Source of the DNA: Alkalispirochaeta americana
GTDB lineage: Bacteria > Spirochaetota > Spirochaetia > DSM-27196 > Alkalispirochaetaceae
NCBI RefSeq assembly: GCF_900156105.1
Contig: NZ_FTMS01000004.1
Location: forward strand, 141,450 to 205,449
DNA length: 64,000 nucleotides
Direction: 5' to 3'
Shown: positions 45,661 to 53,280 of the stretch, piece by piece
Numbering within the stretch: position 1 is the stretch's first letter
Layout: every line of letters starts with the position of its first letter
Notes under the pieces: generated by a model
The model's input: the letters and a program-made list of their open reading frames with translations, nothing else
Databases searched by the model: none
Told to the model about the DNA's origin: nothing
Made by a program: the position numbers and the translations under genes

Positions 45661-47996
45661 AGGGGAGTCTCTCCGTAGGTTGTTCGTTTAATAATCTCTT
45701 CCTGGAGATCCGGCGCCAGTTCCACAAAGTAGGCGGTGTAGCCGGCAACGCGGATCGTGAGGTTCTCGTGTTCGTCGGGCCGGGCCTGGGCCTCGCGGAG
45801 GGTCTTCTCGTCCACCACGTTGCATTGCAGATGGTGGATGCCCAGAAGGACCATGGCGTAGAGGAGGGCCACAAACTTTTCCCGTTCTTCGGGGTTGGTG
45901 AAGGTCCGGGGCAGAAATTTTATGTTCAGCAGGGCGCCGTTTCCCGCTTTGGAGAAGGGCAGTCGTCCCAGGGAGCGCAACAGCGCTGTGGGTCCGGCGG
46001 TGTCCCGGCCGTACATGGCCGATACCCCGCCGTCGGCCAGGGGCTCCCGGGCATGGCGTCCGTCGGGTGTGGCCCCCACGTTTTTTCCCATGGGAACGTG
46101 GGCCGAGACGGTGTACAGACCCATCTGGTAGGCTCCACCCCGGGCATTGGTGAAGTTCTTCAGACGGTCGGCAAAGTATTCCACCCAGCTGGCTCCCAGA
46201 CGATCCACCCACTCCTGGTCGTTTCCGTACTTGGGAGCCCGGGAGATCAGGTTCTTTCGAAGCTCTTCGGCCCCGGAGAAGTCTTCCCGGAGCGCCCTCA
46301 GCACTCCTGCGGCCGGGACCTGCTGGGTATCATAGACCAGGTGTTTCAGGGCGGCCAGGCTGTCGGCCACGTTGGCCACCTGGATCGCCTGGATACCCGA
46401 AAGGTTGTAGCGGGCCCCTCCGGCGGTGACATCTTTTCCCGTATCCAGGCAGGAGTCCACCAGGGCCGAGAGAAAGGGTGAGGGCAGGAATTCGGCGTGC
46501 ATCCGGTCTACGGCATCGCAAAGGGGAATCATCCGGTCCATGAAGTAGTCGATCTGGCGGCGGAACCCCTCCTGAAGCGCCTCAAAGGAGGGGTAATCTT
46601 CCAGGGTTCCTGTGGCCGGGCCAAGGCGCTCTCCCGTGAGAAGGCATACCCCGTCGTTCAGGGCAAGTTCCAGAGCTTTCACCAGATTGAACATGGCGGC
46701 GTCGCTCCAGCCCAGGGTGTTCCCCGAGGGCGAGAGTTCCACGCACCCCACCACGGCGTAATCCCGGGCATCGCTCTGGCTGATTCCCAGAGACTCCAGC
46801 GCGGGGATAATACTCTCGTCGTTGACGATCTGGGGCATTCCGCTTCCCAGGCCGATAACGCGGGCACACTGGTCGATAAACTCCCGGGGCGATCCCCGCC
46901 AGAGGCGAGCGCTCAGATTGGGCTGGGGGAGCCCCAGGTGCTCCTGGGCCTTGAGAAATATCCAGGAGAGGATATTGGTCCCATCGGAACCATCGCGCTT
47001 CATTCCGCCGATCGCCACGTTAAACCCGATGGGAAATCCTGCAAAATATTCGGCCGAGCTGGCGTTTCGCATGTACACGATCTGGTTGAACTTTATCCAG
47101 AGAGCCTCGGTGAGCTCCAGGGCCTGGGGAACGGTGAGTGTTTCCTGATGCAGATCCTGCTCAAGGAAGGGCAGCAGATACTGATCCATCCGTCCCGGGG
47201 AAAAGGAGGAGGCGTTCGATTCCATCTGGAGAATCACAAAGAGAAACCACACCGACTGAAGCGCCTCGTGGTAGCTCCGGGGAGTTCTCCGGGCGAGGGC
47301 CGAGCAGACCCTCCCCGGAGGCGTCCCGTCGGCGAGCTGGCCGTAGCGAGTGATACAATCGACGGCTCCCTCCATGACCACCATCACCGCTTGGAGGAAA
47401 GGCTTCTCCTCTTCCGGGGCGTCCTGGAGCCGTTGGCTTGCCTCCTGATGAATCCCCCGAGGCCCCAGAGAGAGCCAGCGCGGAACATCGGGACAGATAT
47501 GGCCCTGGGCGTGGTCGGTCTGGTTGATTTTTACCACCCTCCTGATTGCTTCCATGGGCTGGCCAAGCCGCTCCTTCACGGCATCTTCCAAGGTTCTGCC
47601 TTGCCAGAAGGGAAGGATCTCTTCGGTAAAGCGCCGGGCATCGTCGGGCCGGACCGTGAAGGGATCCTGAGGGCGGCTCTCCAGGGTGGTCAGTTCCTGT
47701 TCGATCCAGGAGATTCCCGCTTCGGGAGAGACCACACCGGCCCGAATCCGGGGAGTCCTGTTTCCCACGATCATTTCGTCCGGGTCCACCCTGAGGGGCA
47801 TCTCCCGGAGAGCCCGGGCCAGGGCGTGGGCGCGTTGAAGTACCCGGGGTTCACCCCGGTGGTCCCGGTAGCTCTCGGTGATGATCAGGGCCTGATCAAT
47901 CGAGAACAGGCGCTCTTCCTGGCGGGTGGCTTCCTTGAGACGGCGGATCCGGTCGGTCATGGCCAGATTGTGAAACTCCCGGGGAGGGGTGTTCAT
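45657..47996 (-). CDS. Glycyl radical enzyme of the PflD/YbiW type
   Basis: 779 residues. Active-site Cys C418 in VVGCVEL with the base E420; glycyl radical site G752 in RVAGYTAYF. GCVE marks eliminating enzymes (dehydratases/lyases), not pyruvate formate-lyase. Long stretches such as QMESNASSFSPGRMDQY, YFAGFPIGF and GARYNLSGIQ resemble E. coli PflD and YbiW as I remember them; these have been reported to open 1,5-anhydromannitol- and 1,5-anhydroglucitol-6-phosphate to 1-deoxyfructose-6-phosphate. Neighbouring oxidoreductase and ROK kinase fit such a substrate. Oxygen-sensitive, cytoplasmic. Glycerol-type dehydratase is less likely. Confidence 0.92.
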   Translation of the reverse strand: MNTPPREFHNLAMTDRIRRLKEATRQEERLFSIDQALIITESYRDHRGEPRVLQRAHALARALREMPLRVDPDEMIVGNRTPRIRAGVVSPEAGISWIEQELTTLESRPQDPFTVRPDDARRFTEEILPFWQGRTLEDAVKERLGQPMEAIRRVVKINQTDHAQGHICPDVPRWLSLGPRGIHQEASQRLQDAPEEEKPFLQAVMVVMEGAVDCITRYGQLADGTPPGRVCSALARRTPRSYHEALQSVWFLFVILQMESNASSFSPGRMDQYLLPFLEQDLHQETLTVPQALELTEALWIKFNQIVYMRNASSAEYFAGFPIGFNVAIGGMKRDGSDGTNILSWIFLKAQEHLGLPQPNLSARLWRGSPREFIDQCARVIGLGSGMPQIVNDESIIPALESLGISQSDARDYAVVGCVELSPSGNTLGWSDAAMFNLVKALELALNDGVCLLTGERLGPATGTLEDYPSFEALQEGFRRQIDYFMDRMIPLCDAVDRMHAEFLPSPFLSALVDSCLDTGKDVTAGGARYNLSGIQAIQVANVADSLAALKHLVYDTQQVPAAGVLRALREDFSGAEELRKNLISRAPKYGNDQEWVDRLGASWVEYFADRLKNFTNARGGAYQMGLYTVSAHVPMGKNVGATPDGRHAREPLADGGVSAMYGRDTAGPTALLRSLGRLPFSKAGNGALLNIKFLPRTFTNPEEREKFVALLYAMVLLGIHHLQCNVVDEKTLREAQARPDEHENLTIRVAGYTAYFVELAPDLQEEIIKRTTYGETPL

Positions 47997-49177
47997 GGGT
48001 TCCTCCCGGAATCCGGTTCCTGGCCGAGGTGGTTCCGGTCCAGGACTACCGTAGTTCCCCCGGCGGCGGATGACCGTTCCGCTCCGTCGAGAACGATTTG
48101 CACCTCCAGACCGTCCCGAATGCCCGGTGATGGTTCCTTGCCCGATGTCACGGCCGAGAGAAAGGCCACCTGGTTTTCCGTGTGGGCTCGGTCCCAGCCC
48201 AGGGGGGATCGGGCGGGCGGGGTGAGGGCTCCCGGGTAGTGCTGAACGGTCTGGAGCCTCTGCCAGCCCCGCTGGCCGCCGTGGTCACCGCCAGGGTTGC
48301 TCTCGTCAAACCAGGCCAGGTAATTGGGGTTCATCAGGTCAAAATGAAGGGCTCCTCCCTCGCCGTAGATCCAGAACCGCAGATCGTCCAGCGTTCCCGT
48401 GGCAAAGCGGGAGGCCTCGATCGTGCCCAGGGCTCCGCTGGCCAGCCGTACCCGGAGCCAGGCTGCGTCGTCCACGGTGACCTCGCCCAGATCGGTTCCG
48501 CCCCGGGTGAGGGGTCGGCGGGGGATAAACCGTTCCAGGTGCGCCTGGAGGCTTTCGAAGTCTCCCAGAAGATACCGCATCAGATCGATCACGTGGGACC
48601 CCAGGTCTCCCAGAGCACCGGAGCCGCCGCTCTCGCGTTTCATCCTCCAGGTCAGGGGCCGTTGGGGGTCCTGGTAGCCGCTATGAAGGTATTCCGCGCG
48701 GAAACTGAAGATTCTTCCCAGTTTTCCCTGCTGAAGAATTTCCTTTGCCCGTTGAACCGCCGGGATAAAGCGGTACTGAAAGACCATTCCGAATGTACCC
48801 GGACCCGTGTCTGCGGCAGTCTGGATCGCCAGGGCGTCTTCCAGGGTTCCTGCCAGGGGTTTCTCGCAGTAGACGTGCTTTCCCGCTGCCAGGGCTGCCC
48901 GGGCAACGGGAAGATGCAGATTATTGGGCAGGGAGATATCCACCACCTCCACCAGGGGGTCTTCCAGGAGTTTTTCGATCTCCGTCGTTGCTGTGATGAA
49001 TCCTGCCTCGGCCCGGGCTGCCCGGGCTGAAGACTCCCGGGAGGTGCAGACACTACGCAACTCAAGCTCCGGCAGGATTCCGGGGTAGATGAAGGGAATC
49101 TGGCGGTAGTTCATGGCGTGAAGCCGACCAATCATGCCGTACCCGGCCAGGGCAATTCCAATTTTTTTCGGGTTCAT
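47993..49177 (-). CDS. Gfo/Idh/MocA-family NAD(P)-dependent sugar oxidoreductase
   Basis: 394 residues. Rossmann motif ALAGYGMIGRLHAMNY, catalytic EKP in YCEKPLAGT, and GDLGSHVIDLMRYLLGDF in the second domain. The family includes 1,5-anhydrofructose reductase, inositol dehydrogenases and other polyol enzymes. First gene of the four-gene operon, overlapping the radical enzyme gene by ATGA. In this context I infer reduction of a sugar or anhydro-sugar. ATG with AAGGAG eleven bases upstream. Confidence 0.9.
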   Translation of the reverse strand: MNPKKIGIALAGYGMIGRLHAMNYRQIPFIYPGILPELELRSVCTSRESSARAARAEAGFITATTEIEKLLEDPLVEVVDISLPNNLHLPVARAALAAGKHVYCEKPLAGTLEDALAIQTAADTGPGTFGMVFQYRFIPAVQRAKEILQQGKLGRIFSFRAEYLHSGYQDPQRPLTWRMKRESGGSGALGDLGSHVIDLMRYLLGDFESLQAHLERFIPRRPLTRGGTDLGEVTVDDAAWLRVRLASGALGTIEASRFATGTLDDLRFWIYGEGGALHFDLMNPNYLAWFDESNPGGDHGGQRGWQRLQTVQHYPGALTPPARSPLGWDRAHTENQVAFLSAVTSGKEPSPGIRDGLEVQIVLDGAERSSAAGGTTVVLDRNHLGQEPDSGRNP

Positions 49178-49338
49178 CAGGGCAAGGACTCCTTCCAGGG
49201 CTGTTTCTTCGGGGAGAGATCTCCCATTGGGCCTTTATTTGAAGATACCATAACTTTCAAGCGAAAGCGAGAGAGGTGTGATCAATTGGGGAGGCGGGCC
49301 GGATGACCCGCCTTGTCATAATGGTCCCCGGCTTTGGG

Positions 49339-49376
49339 CCGGAACCGGTCCCGTGGAGAGCAGAGAGCGGTTCCGG
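49339..49376. repeat. Inverted repeat downstream of the methyltransferase gene
   Basis: CCGGAACCG (49339-49347) and CGGTTCCGG (49368-49376) are exact complements around a 20-base loop, just past the methyltransferase stop. There is no T-run, so a terminator role is uncertain. The rest of 49178-49338 holds nothing I recognise; it should contain the promoter of the glycyl-radical operon, but no good box stands out. Confidence 0.5.
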
Positions 49377-49380
49377 TGTT

Positions 49381-50127
49381 TCAGGGGACGCGTGCGCGCA
49401 AGACCGCCTGCATATGGGAGCGGTGGCTGATCTCGACACCCTTGAAGCCAATCGCTTCAAGGTGGGAGACGGTCTCGTCGGCAAACATGGCGTACCGTGG
49501 TGACTGATCCGAGATGTTGTGCAAGACCCATTTTTGAAGAATCTCCAGCTTCCCCCGGGGTACGAACGCCTGGAAGAAGCGTTCTATCTGGTATGCCAGA
49601 GCGTCGAACTGTTCCTGTCCCCGTGGGGCGTATTTGTCAGCGTTGGTGAAGAGCCCCCCCGGGCGCAAAATCCGGAAGATCTGGCGTTCCACCTCCCTTC
49701 GGTAGCCCGCCTCCAGGTTGTGCAGGGTGAAGGCCGTGGCCACCACGTCGAAGCTCTCGTCGGGAGAATCCTGGAGATACGCCAGGGCGTCGGACTCCCG
49801 GAGGTGGACATGGCCGCCTTTGGTTGCCTCCCGCAGGTGTTCCTGGGCCTTGTGGAGCTGGTTCGGATCGTTGTCGATGCTGGTGATCAGCCCTGCCCCG
49901 GGGGCCTCCAGCATCGCCTGAACCAGGCGGGTGGTGGTAAAGCCGTCGCCGGTGCCGATCTCCAGGAGATGGAAGGGCACATCCCGATCTGTCCCGGCGG
50001 AGCTGAAATCGATACCCTCGATCATCTGATGCTGGAAGGCCTCAAAATCGGGGTACGCCAGGGTGATTAACTCGTACTCTTGGGCGAGATCGCCCGTGAA
50101 CCGATGTTCACCGCTTGTTCTGCTCAT
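49381..50127 (-). CDS. Class I SAM-dependent methyltransferase
   Basis: 248 residues. Rossmann SAM-binding motif LLEIGTGDGFTT, acidic residue in SIDNDPNQL, ESDALAYL, motif IV VVATAFTLHNL and post-motif RILRPGGLF. The family is too broad to name a substrate; a small molecule, lipid or quinone are all possible. It stands alone between the glycyl-radical operon and osmC. Confidence 0.85.
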   Translation of the reverse strand: MSRTSGEHRFTGDLAQEYELITLAYPDFEAFQHQMIEGIDFSSAGTDRDVPFHLLEIGTGDGFTTTRLVQAMLEAPGAGLITSIDNDPNQLHKAQEHLREATKGGHVHLRESDALAYLQDSPDESFDVVATAFTLHNLEAGYRREVERQIFRILRPGGLFTNADKYAPRGQEQFDALAYQIERFFQAFVPRGKLEILQKWVLHNISDQSPRYAMFADETVSHLEAIGFKGVEISHRSHMQAVLRARVP

Positions 50128-50191
50128 ACTTTAAGGGTAGTTCATTTGTTCCCGGGATGCCACGGGGGGAGGAAAAAACTGTGATGGATGT

Positions 50192-50217
50192 GCCGCGATC
50201 TCCGGAGGGATCGCGGC
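50192..50217. repeat. Nine-base-pair hairpin in the osmC-methyltransferase gap
   Basis: GCCGCGATC (50192-50200) and GATCGCGGC (50209-50217) form a perfect stem with an eight-base loop. On the minus strand a T6 tract follows only after 13 bases, so it is at best a weak terminator for osmC. The rest of 50128-50343 shows no gene. Confidence 0.55.
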
Positions 50218-50343
50218 GGTGACAGACTATGAGAGCCCTCGTTCCGACCCGGCTCGGCGCAGGACCGGTCAGGTCAGCTGGAGCTCAGGCCGGATCAGGC
50301 CCCGGGCAGCTCCCTGGCGGAGCAAAGGCCGGCGGGGCTTCGG

Positions 50344-50781
50344 TTACGGAGCGACCCGGATCGCCACGGTTGTGCCGTTGACCAGGTTGTCGCTCACGGG
50401 ACAGCGGGATTCTACGGTGTCTCGCCACTTCTCCAGGGTCGCTGCATCGGCGCTGGAAGAGACCTTCATGTCCACGGTGATCCCCTTGAAGCCGGCCCGG
50501 TCGGCGTCGCTCTGGCCCATAAACCTGGCCGGATTCAGCGCTCCCGAAAGCGTCATGGTGAGGCTCTCGATGGTTATGCCCATCTCCCGGGCAACGACGT
50601 GGCCCGTTACGTTCAGGCATCCCGCCAGGGAGGCAAGTTCGTACTCCACCGGGTTGGGGCCTGAATCGGTCCCTCCCAGCGAGGGGGGTTCGTCCAGAAC
50701 AAGCGAGAAATTACGTGCCTCCACATCGGTCCGCGTAGGAGAGGCCGCTGTGGCCGTTACAGAAAATGTTATATCACTCAT
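50344..50781 (-). CDS. OsmC/Ohr-family protein
   Basis: 145 residues. Two family Cys residues are present, in LASLAGCLNVTG and VESRCPVSDNL, as in thiol peroxidases that reduce organic hydroperoxides with dihydrolipoamide. The GPNPVEYELASLAGC motif is typical. The chosen ATG has no Shine-Dalgarno but a promoter ends just before it; longer upstream readings would translate the tandem repeat at 50842-50927. Confidence 0.9.
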   Translation of the reverse strand: MSDITFSVTATAASPTRTDVEARNFSLVLDEPPSLGGTDSGPNPVEYELASLAGCLNVTGHVVAREMGITIESLTMTLSGALNPARFMGQSDADRAGFKGITVDMKVSSSADAATLEKWRDTVESRCPVSDNLVNGTTVAIRVAP

Positions 50782-50787
50782 ACCGGT

Positions 50788-50816
50788 AAGATCATAAAAC
50801 AAGGTAACTTTGTCAA
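50788..50816 (-). promoter_or_regulatory. Putative promoter giving a leaderless osmC mRNA
   Basis: Minus strand TTGACA (50811-50816) and GATCTT (50788-50793) are 17 bases apart; TATGAT (50791-50796) is an alternative -10 at closer spacing. The osmC ATG begins six bases after the box. Confidence 0.5.
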
Positions 50817-50841
50817 GTTTTTCCCGGACCCTCGGCGTGGT

Positions 50842-50927
50842 CAACCCGCCTGGCCCCCGACAGACCAATCTGTCTGGCCCCCGACAGATCAACCCGCCTG
50901 GCTCCTGGCAGACCAACCCGCCTGGCC
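50842..50927. repeat. 24-base imperfect tandem repeat, about 3.6 copies
   Basis: Units begin CAACCCGCCTGGC at 50842, 50866, 50890 and 50914, the last one partial. The second unit differs (CAATCTGTCTGGC). It lies between osmC and the DUF4139 gene, upstream of the osmC promoter. Confidence 0.88.
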
Positions 50928-50931
50928 GGTA

Positions 50932-52839
50932 TCAAAGGTCTGCACCCAGGGTCTGGAGGTAATCACGCAAGGCGTCCCGGGCACGAGCCTCTCCCTGGCG
51001 GGCCTCCTGAAGGGTATCCCGGAGCCGCCGGAGTTCTTCCTCCTGATGCGTCAGGGACCGGGTATACTCCCGGTAGAGGGAGGTGTTTCGCTCCAGTTGG
51101 GCCATGTTGGTGCTGATGCGCTGCTGGTCAGCGAAGATCTCCTCCCGGCGTGCTTCCTGGACCTGCCGGGTTCGGCGGTGTTCCTCCAGGGAGCTTCGCA
51201 AAGAGGAGATATTCTGGAGGGTTCGGCGCACCGTAGGGTCGATGAGGCGGTTGCTGCTGAAGTAGCCCAGCATCTCCTGATCAAGGTCCGTCAGGGCGTA
51301 CCGCTGTTCCCGTATCTGTTCCTCCACCACCGTGACGGAGCTACCCCGCAGGGGCACCAGGGCAACCTCCCCCTGAAGGGTATGGTCGGCGGGAGCGATC
51401 ACCTCCCAGCCCTTTCTCCGTCGGTGAGAAACCACGATAGGCGTGTCGGGACCGCCTGCATCCACACCCAGGGAACGAACCTCGTAGGTGGTGCGCAGTC
51501 GTGCCCGCCGCTCGGCGATCAGGATACCCTCGGCCAGGCTGAGGGTGGACAGTTCTTCTTCCGGGCTGCCGGACCTGGAAAGAACTTCCAGGTGGGGGTC
51601 CAGGGCGTAGGTCACGATCGCCTCTCCCCGGGCAGGCAGAAGCGGAATCGCGCCGTCTCCCACATAGCGCTGGCCCTCGTAGACCGTAAGAGGGCCCGGA
51701 GGAAGGAGGTCACTGCTCTCGTTGGTGAAGCGCACGGCTGCCTCGGGACGTCGATGGTTCTGATCAGGCGAAACCTGGCGGATTGGCTCTGCCGCCACCC
51801 TGGTGTTCACAATTGGAACCATCATGGAACGTCCCCGGGGAATCGTCACCGGGCCAGGCAGGGTAAAGGTCATCCCCGTGAGCAACTCTTCCCGGGACAT
51901 CTCCGGCGGCGCTGCTGCGAAGGCCAGGCGGTCGGCGCTCCGGGCCGTCCGGGAGAGCAAGGGTTCGTCGGGGGCTCCAAAGAGAGGCCGGTTGATATAG
52001 CGGGGCCGGTAGAGATCAAATCGGTAGGTCCTGGGGTTGGCTGCAGTGAGGGTCAGTTCCACCTCATCCCAGTCCAGGTCGGTGGTGTTATCAATGTGGG
52101 CCCACCCTTGCAGGAGTCCCCGACGGTTCCCCGGGTCCAGGACGATCCGGTACGTTGTGTTCCAGAGGGGCATCTCCCGGAGATAGCGGATCTCCAGAGT
52201 TCGTCGGCCCCGGCCTGAGTAGTTCAGAGAGACCTCCCGGAGGTCTTTTTCCAGGGCGGTCCGGGTAAGCGCGGCTAGAGCCGCATCAAGCGATTCCTGC
52301 ATGGCCGGGTCGGTACATCGAAGGAGCTCCACCCGGGAGAGGGGTATCTCCCGGAAGGTCCGGTCCCGGGCAATCAGGATCGTTCCGTCATTGGAATCGG
52401 TCATGTGGGAGCCGATCAGGAGGCCCTCTACCGGAGCGGGTGCAGCTTCACCGGGCTCGTCCCGGCGCAAGACGACCTCCAGGGGTGTGCCCCGGAGCTG
52501 GCGCAACAGATCAGCCAGGCGGTGAACGTCCTGAAGCTCCTGGTCGCTTCCCGTGGGGTATTCTGCCAGATCCAGGGTTCCGCCGTCGTGGTCAATCAGG
52601 GTGAGGGAGCGCAGAAAATCGCTCATCTCTTCCCGGGCAACAGTAAAGGTGATCGTTCCCGAACCCGAGACCGTTCCCCGGTGAACGAACTCTCCCACGC
52701 CGCTGGTAAGAAGCGTTACTGACCTGAGGGGAAGGGCGGCCAGGGAAACGATGCCTCCCTGGAAGAGGAGTAGGGCCAGGGCCAGACCGAGGTGTCCCAC
52801 CAGGCCGGGACCGCCGAAAAGCGATGATCGTCGTATCAT
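50932..52839 (-). CDS. DUF4139-domain secreted protein
   Basis: 635 residues. Signal peptide (LGLALALLLFQGGIVSLAAL). N-terminal beta-rich part with VTLLTSGVGEFVHRGTVSG, then the DUF4139 core (WNTTYRIVLDPGNRRGLLQGWAHIDNTTDLDWDEVELTLTA), and a C-terminal coiled-coil (about 560-630). Function unknown; family members are exported and often occur alone. The start follows a TTGCCT/CACAAT promoter directly. Confidence 0.82.
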   Translation of the reverse strand: MIRRSSLFGGPGLVGHLGLALALLLFQGGIVSLAALPLRSVTLLTSGVGEFVHRGTVSGSGTITFTVAREEMSDFLRSLTLIDHDGGTLDLAEYPTGSDQELQDVHRLADLLRQLRGTPLEVVLRRDEPGEAAPAPVEGLLIGSHMTDSNDGTILIARDRTFREIPLSRVELLRCTDPAMQESLDAALAALTRTALEKDLREVSLNYSGRGRRTLEIRYLREMPLWNTTYRIVLDPGNRRGLLQGWAHIDNTTDLDWDEVELTLTAANPRTYRFDLYRPRYINRPLFGAPDEPLLSRTARSADRLAFAAAPPEMSREELLTGMTFTLPGPVTIPRGRSMMVPIVNTRVAAEPIRQVSPDQNHRRPEAAVRFTNESSDLLPPGPLTVYEGQRYVGDGAIPLLPARGEAIVTYALDPHLEVLSRSGSPEEELSTLSLAEGILIAERRARLRTTYEVRSLGVDAGGPDTPIVVSHRRRKGWEVIAPADHTLQGEVALVPLRGSSVTVVEEQIREQRYALTDLDQEMLGYFSSNRLIDPTVRRTLQNISSLRSSLEEHRRTRQVQEARREEIFADQQRISTNMAQLERNTSLYREYTRSLTHQEEELRRLRDTLQEARQGEARARDALRDYLQTLGADL

Positions 52840-52845
52840 ACCCCT

Positions 52846-52874
52846 ATTGTGCACCCCCTCCCGGAGATAGGCAA
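52846..52874 (-). promoter_or_regulatory. Putative promoter giving a leaderless mRNA for the DUF4139 gene
   Basis: Minus strand TTGCCT (52869-52874) and CACAAT (52846-52851) with a 17-base spacer. The ATG at 52839 comes six bases after the -10-like box. Confidence 0.55.
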
Positions 52875-52910
52875 GTCGCTTCGAATCTCTTCTTCGAAGG
52901 GTTTTATAGG

Positions 52911-52927
52911 GTACCCCCCAAGGGTAC
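52911..52927. promoter_or_regulatory. CsoR-like palindromic operator upstream of the HMA gene
   Basis: GTACCC (52911-52916) and GGGTAC (52922-52927) form a perfect inverted repeat around five bases. Its TACCC-N5-GGGTA core resembles copper-sensing CsoR operators. It lies 50 bases before the metal-binding protein start. Confidence 0.5.
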
Positions 52928-52976
52928 TTGACCGGGCGGGGCGGGAGCGTTAGCCTTGATCCCCAGGAGGACACCA

Positions 52977-53222
52977 ATGGGATTATTCGGATTATCCCGG
53001 GGTTCGGTGGAATACCGGGTTCCGGCCATGAATTGCGGGCACTGTGAAGCAAAGATTACCGGTGCAGTCCGGGGAGTTGCGGGGGTAAAGAAAGCCCGGG
53101 CCTCGGCGCCTGAAAAACGGCTCGTTCTGGAGTATCGCGGAGATACCGCTCCCGATCTGGCCGCGGTGAACGCCGTGCTGAAACCGCTCGGTTTCGAGGC
53201 GCAGCCAGTCCAGGAGCAGTAG
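52977..53222 (+). CDS. Small heavy-metal-associated (HMA) copper-binding protein
   Basis: 81 residues, one ferredoxin-like HMA domain. Metal site MNCGHC (Cys at about 20 and 23), followed by typical KITGAVRGVAGVKKA. CopZ-like copper chaperone or a Cu/Zn-binding protein. ATG with AGGAGG six bases upstream. No copper ATPase is adjacent; the P-type ATPase at 14116 looks Zn/Cd-specific. Confidence 0.88.
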   Translation: MGLFGLSRGSVEYRVPAMNCGHCEAKITGAVRGVAGVKKARASAPEKRLVLEYRGDTAPDLAAVNAVLKPLGFEAQPVQEQ

Positions 53223-53245
53223 GTTGCTGTAGCAGGCCCTCGCTG

Positions 53246-53274
53246 TTGACACGGCCCTGCCCGGCGGGCAGGAT
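53246..53274 (+). promoter_or_regulatory. Putative promoter giving a leaderless rmuC mRNA
   Basis: TTGACA (53246-53251) and CAGGAT (53269-53274) are 17 bases apart; the ATG at 53281 follows by six bases. A CCTGCCC/GGGCAGG inverted repeat sits inside the spacer region. Confidence 0.55.
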
Positions 53275-53280
53275 CGTGAC

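Noticed and set aside
45657..47996. Glycyl radical enzyme as pyruvate formate-lyase
   Set aside because: PFL has adjacent active-site cysteines; here a single Cys lies in GCVE, and the activase has two extra ferredoxin motifs, both marks of eliminase-type enzymes.
49178..49338. Promoter-like TTGAAA box upstream of the glycyl-radical operon
   Set aside because: No acceptable -10 hexamer lies at 16-18 bases; candidates were too weak to annotate.
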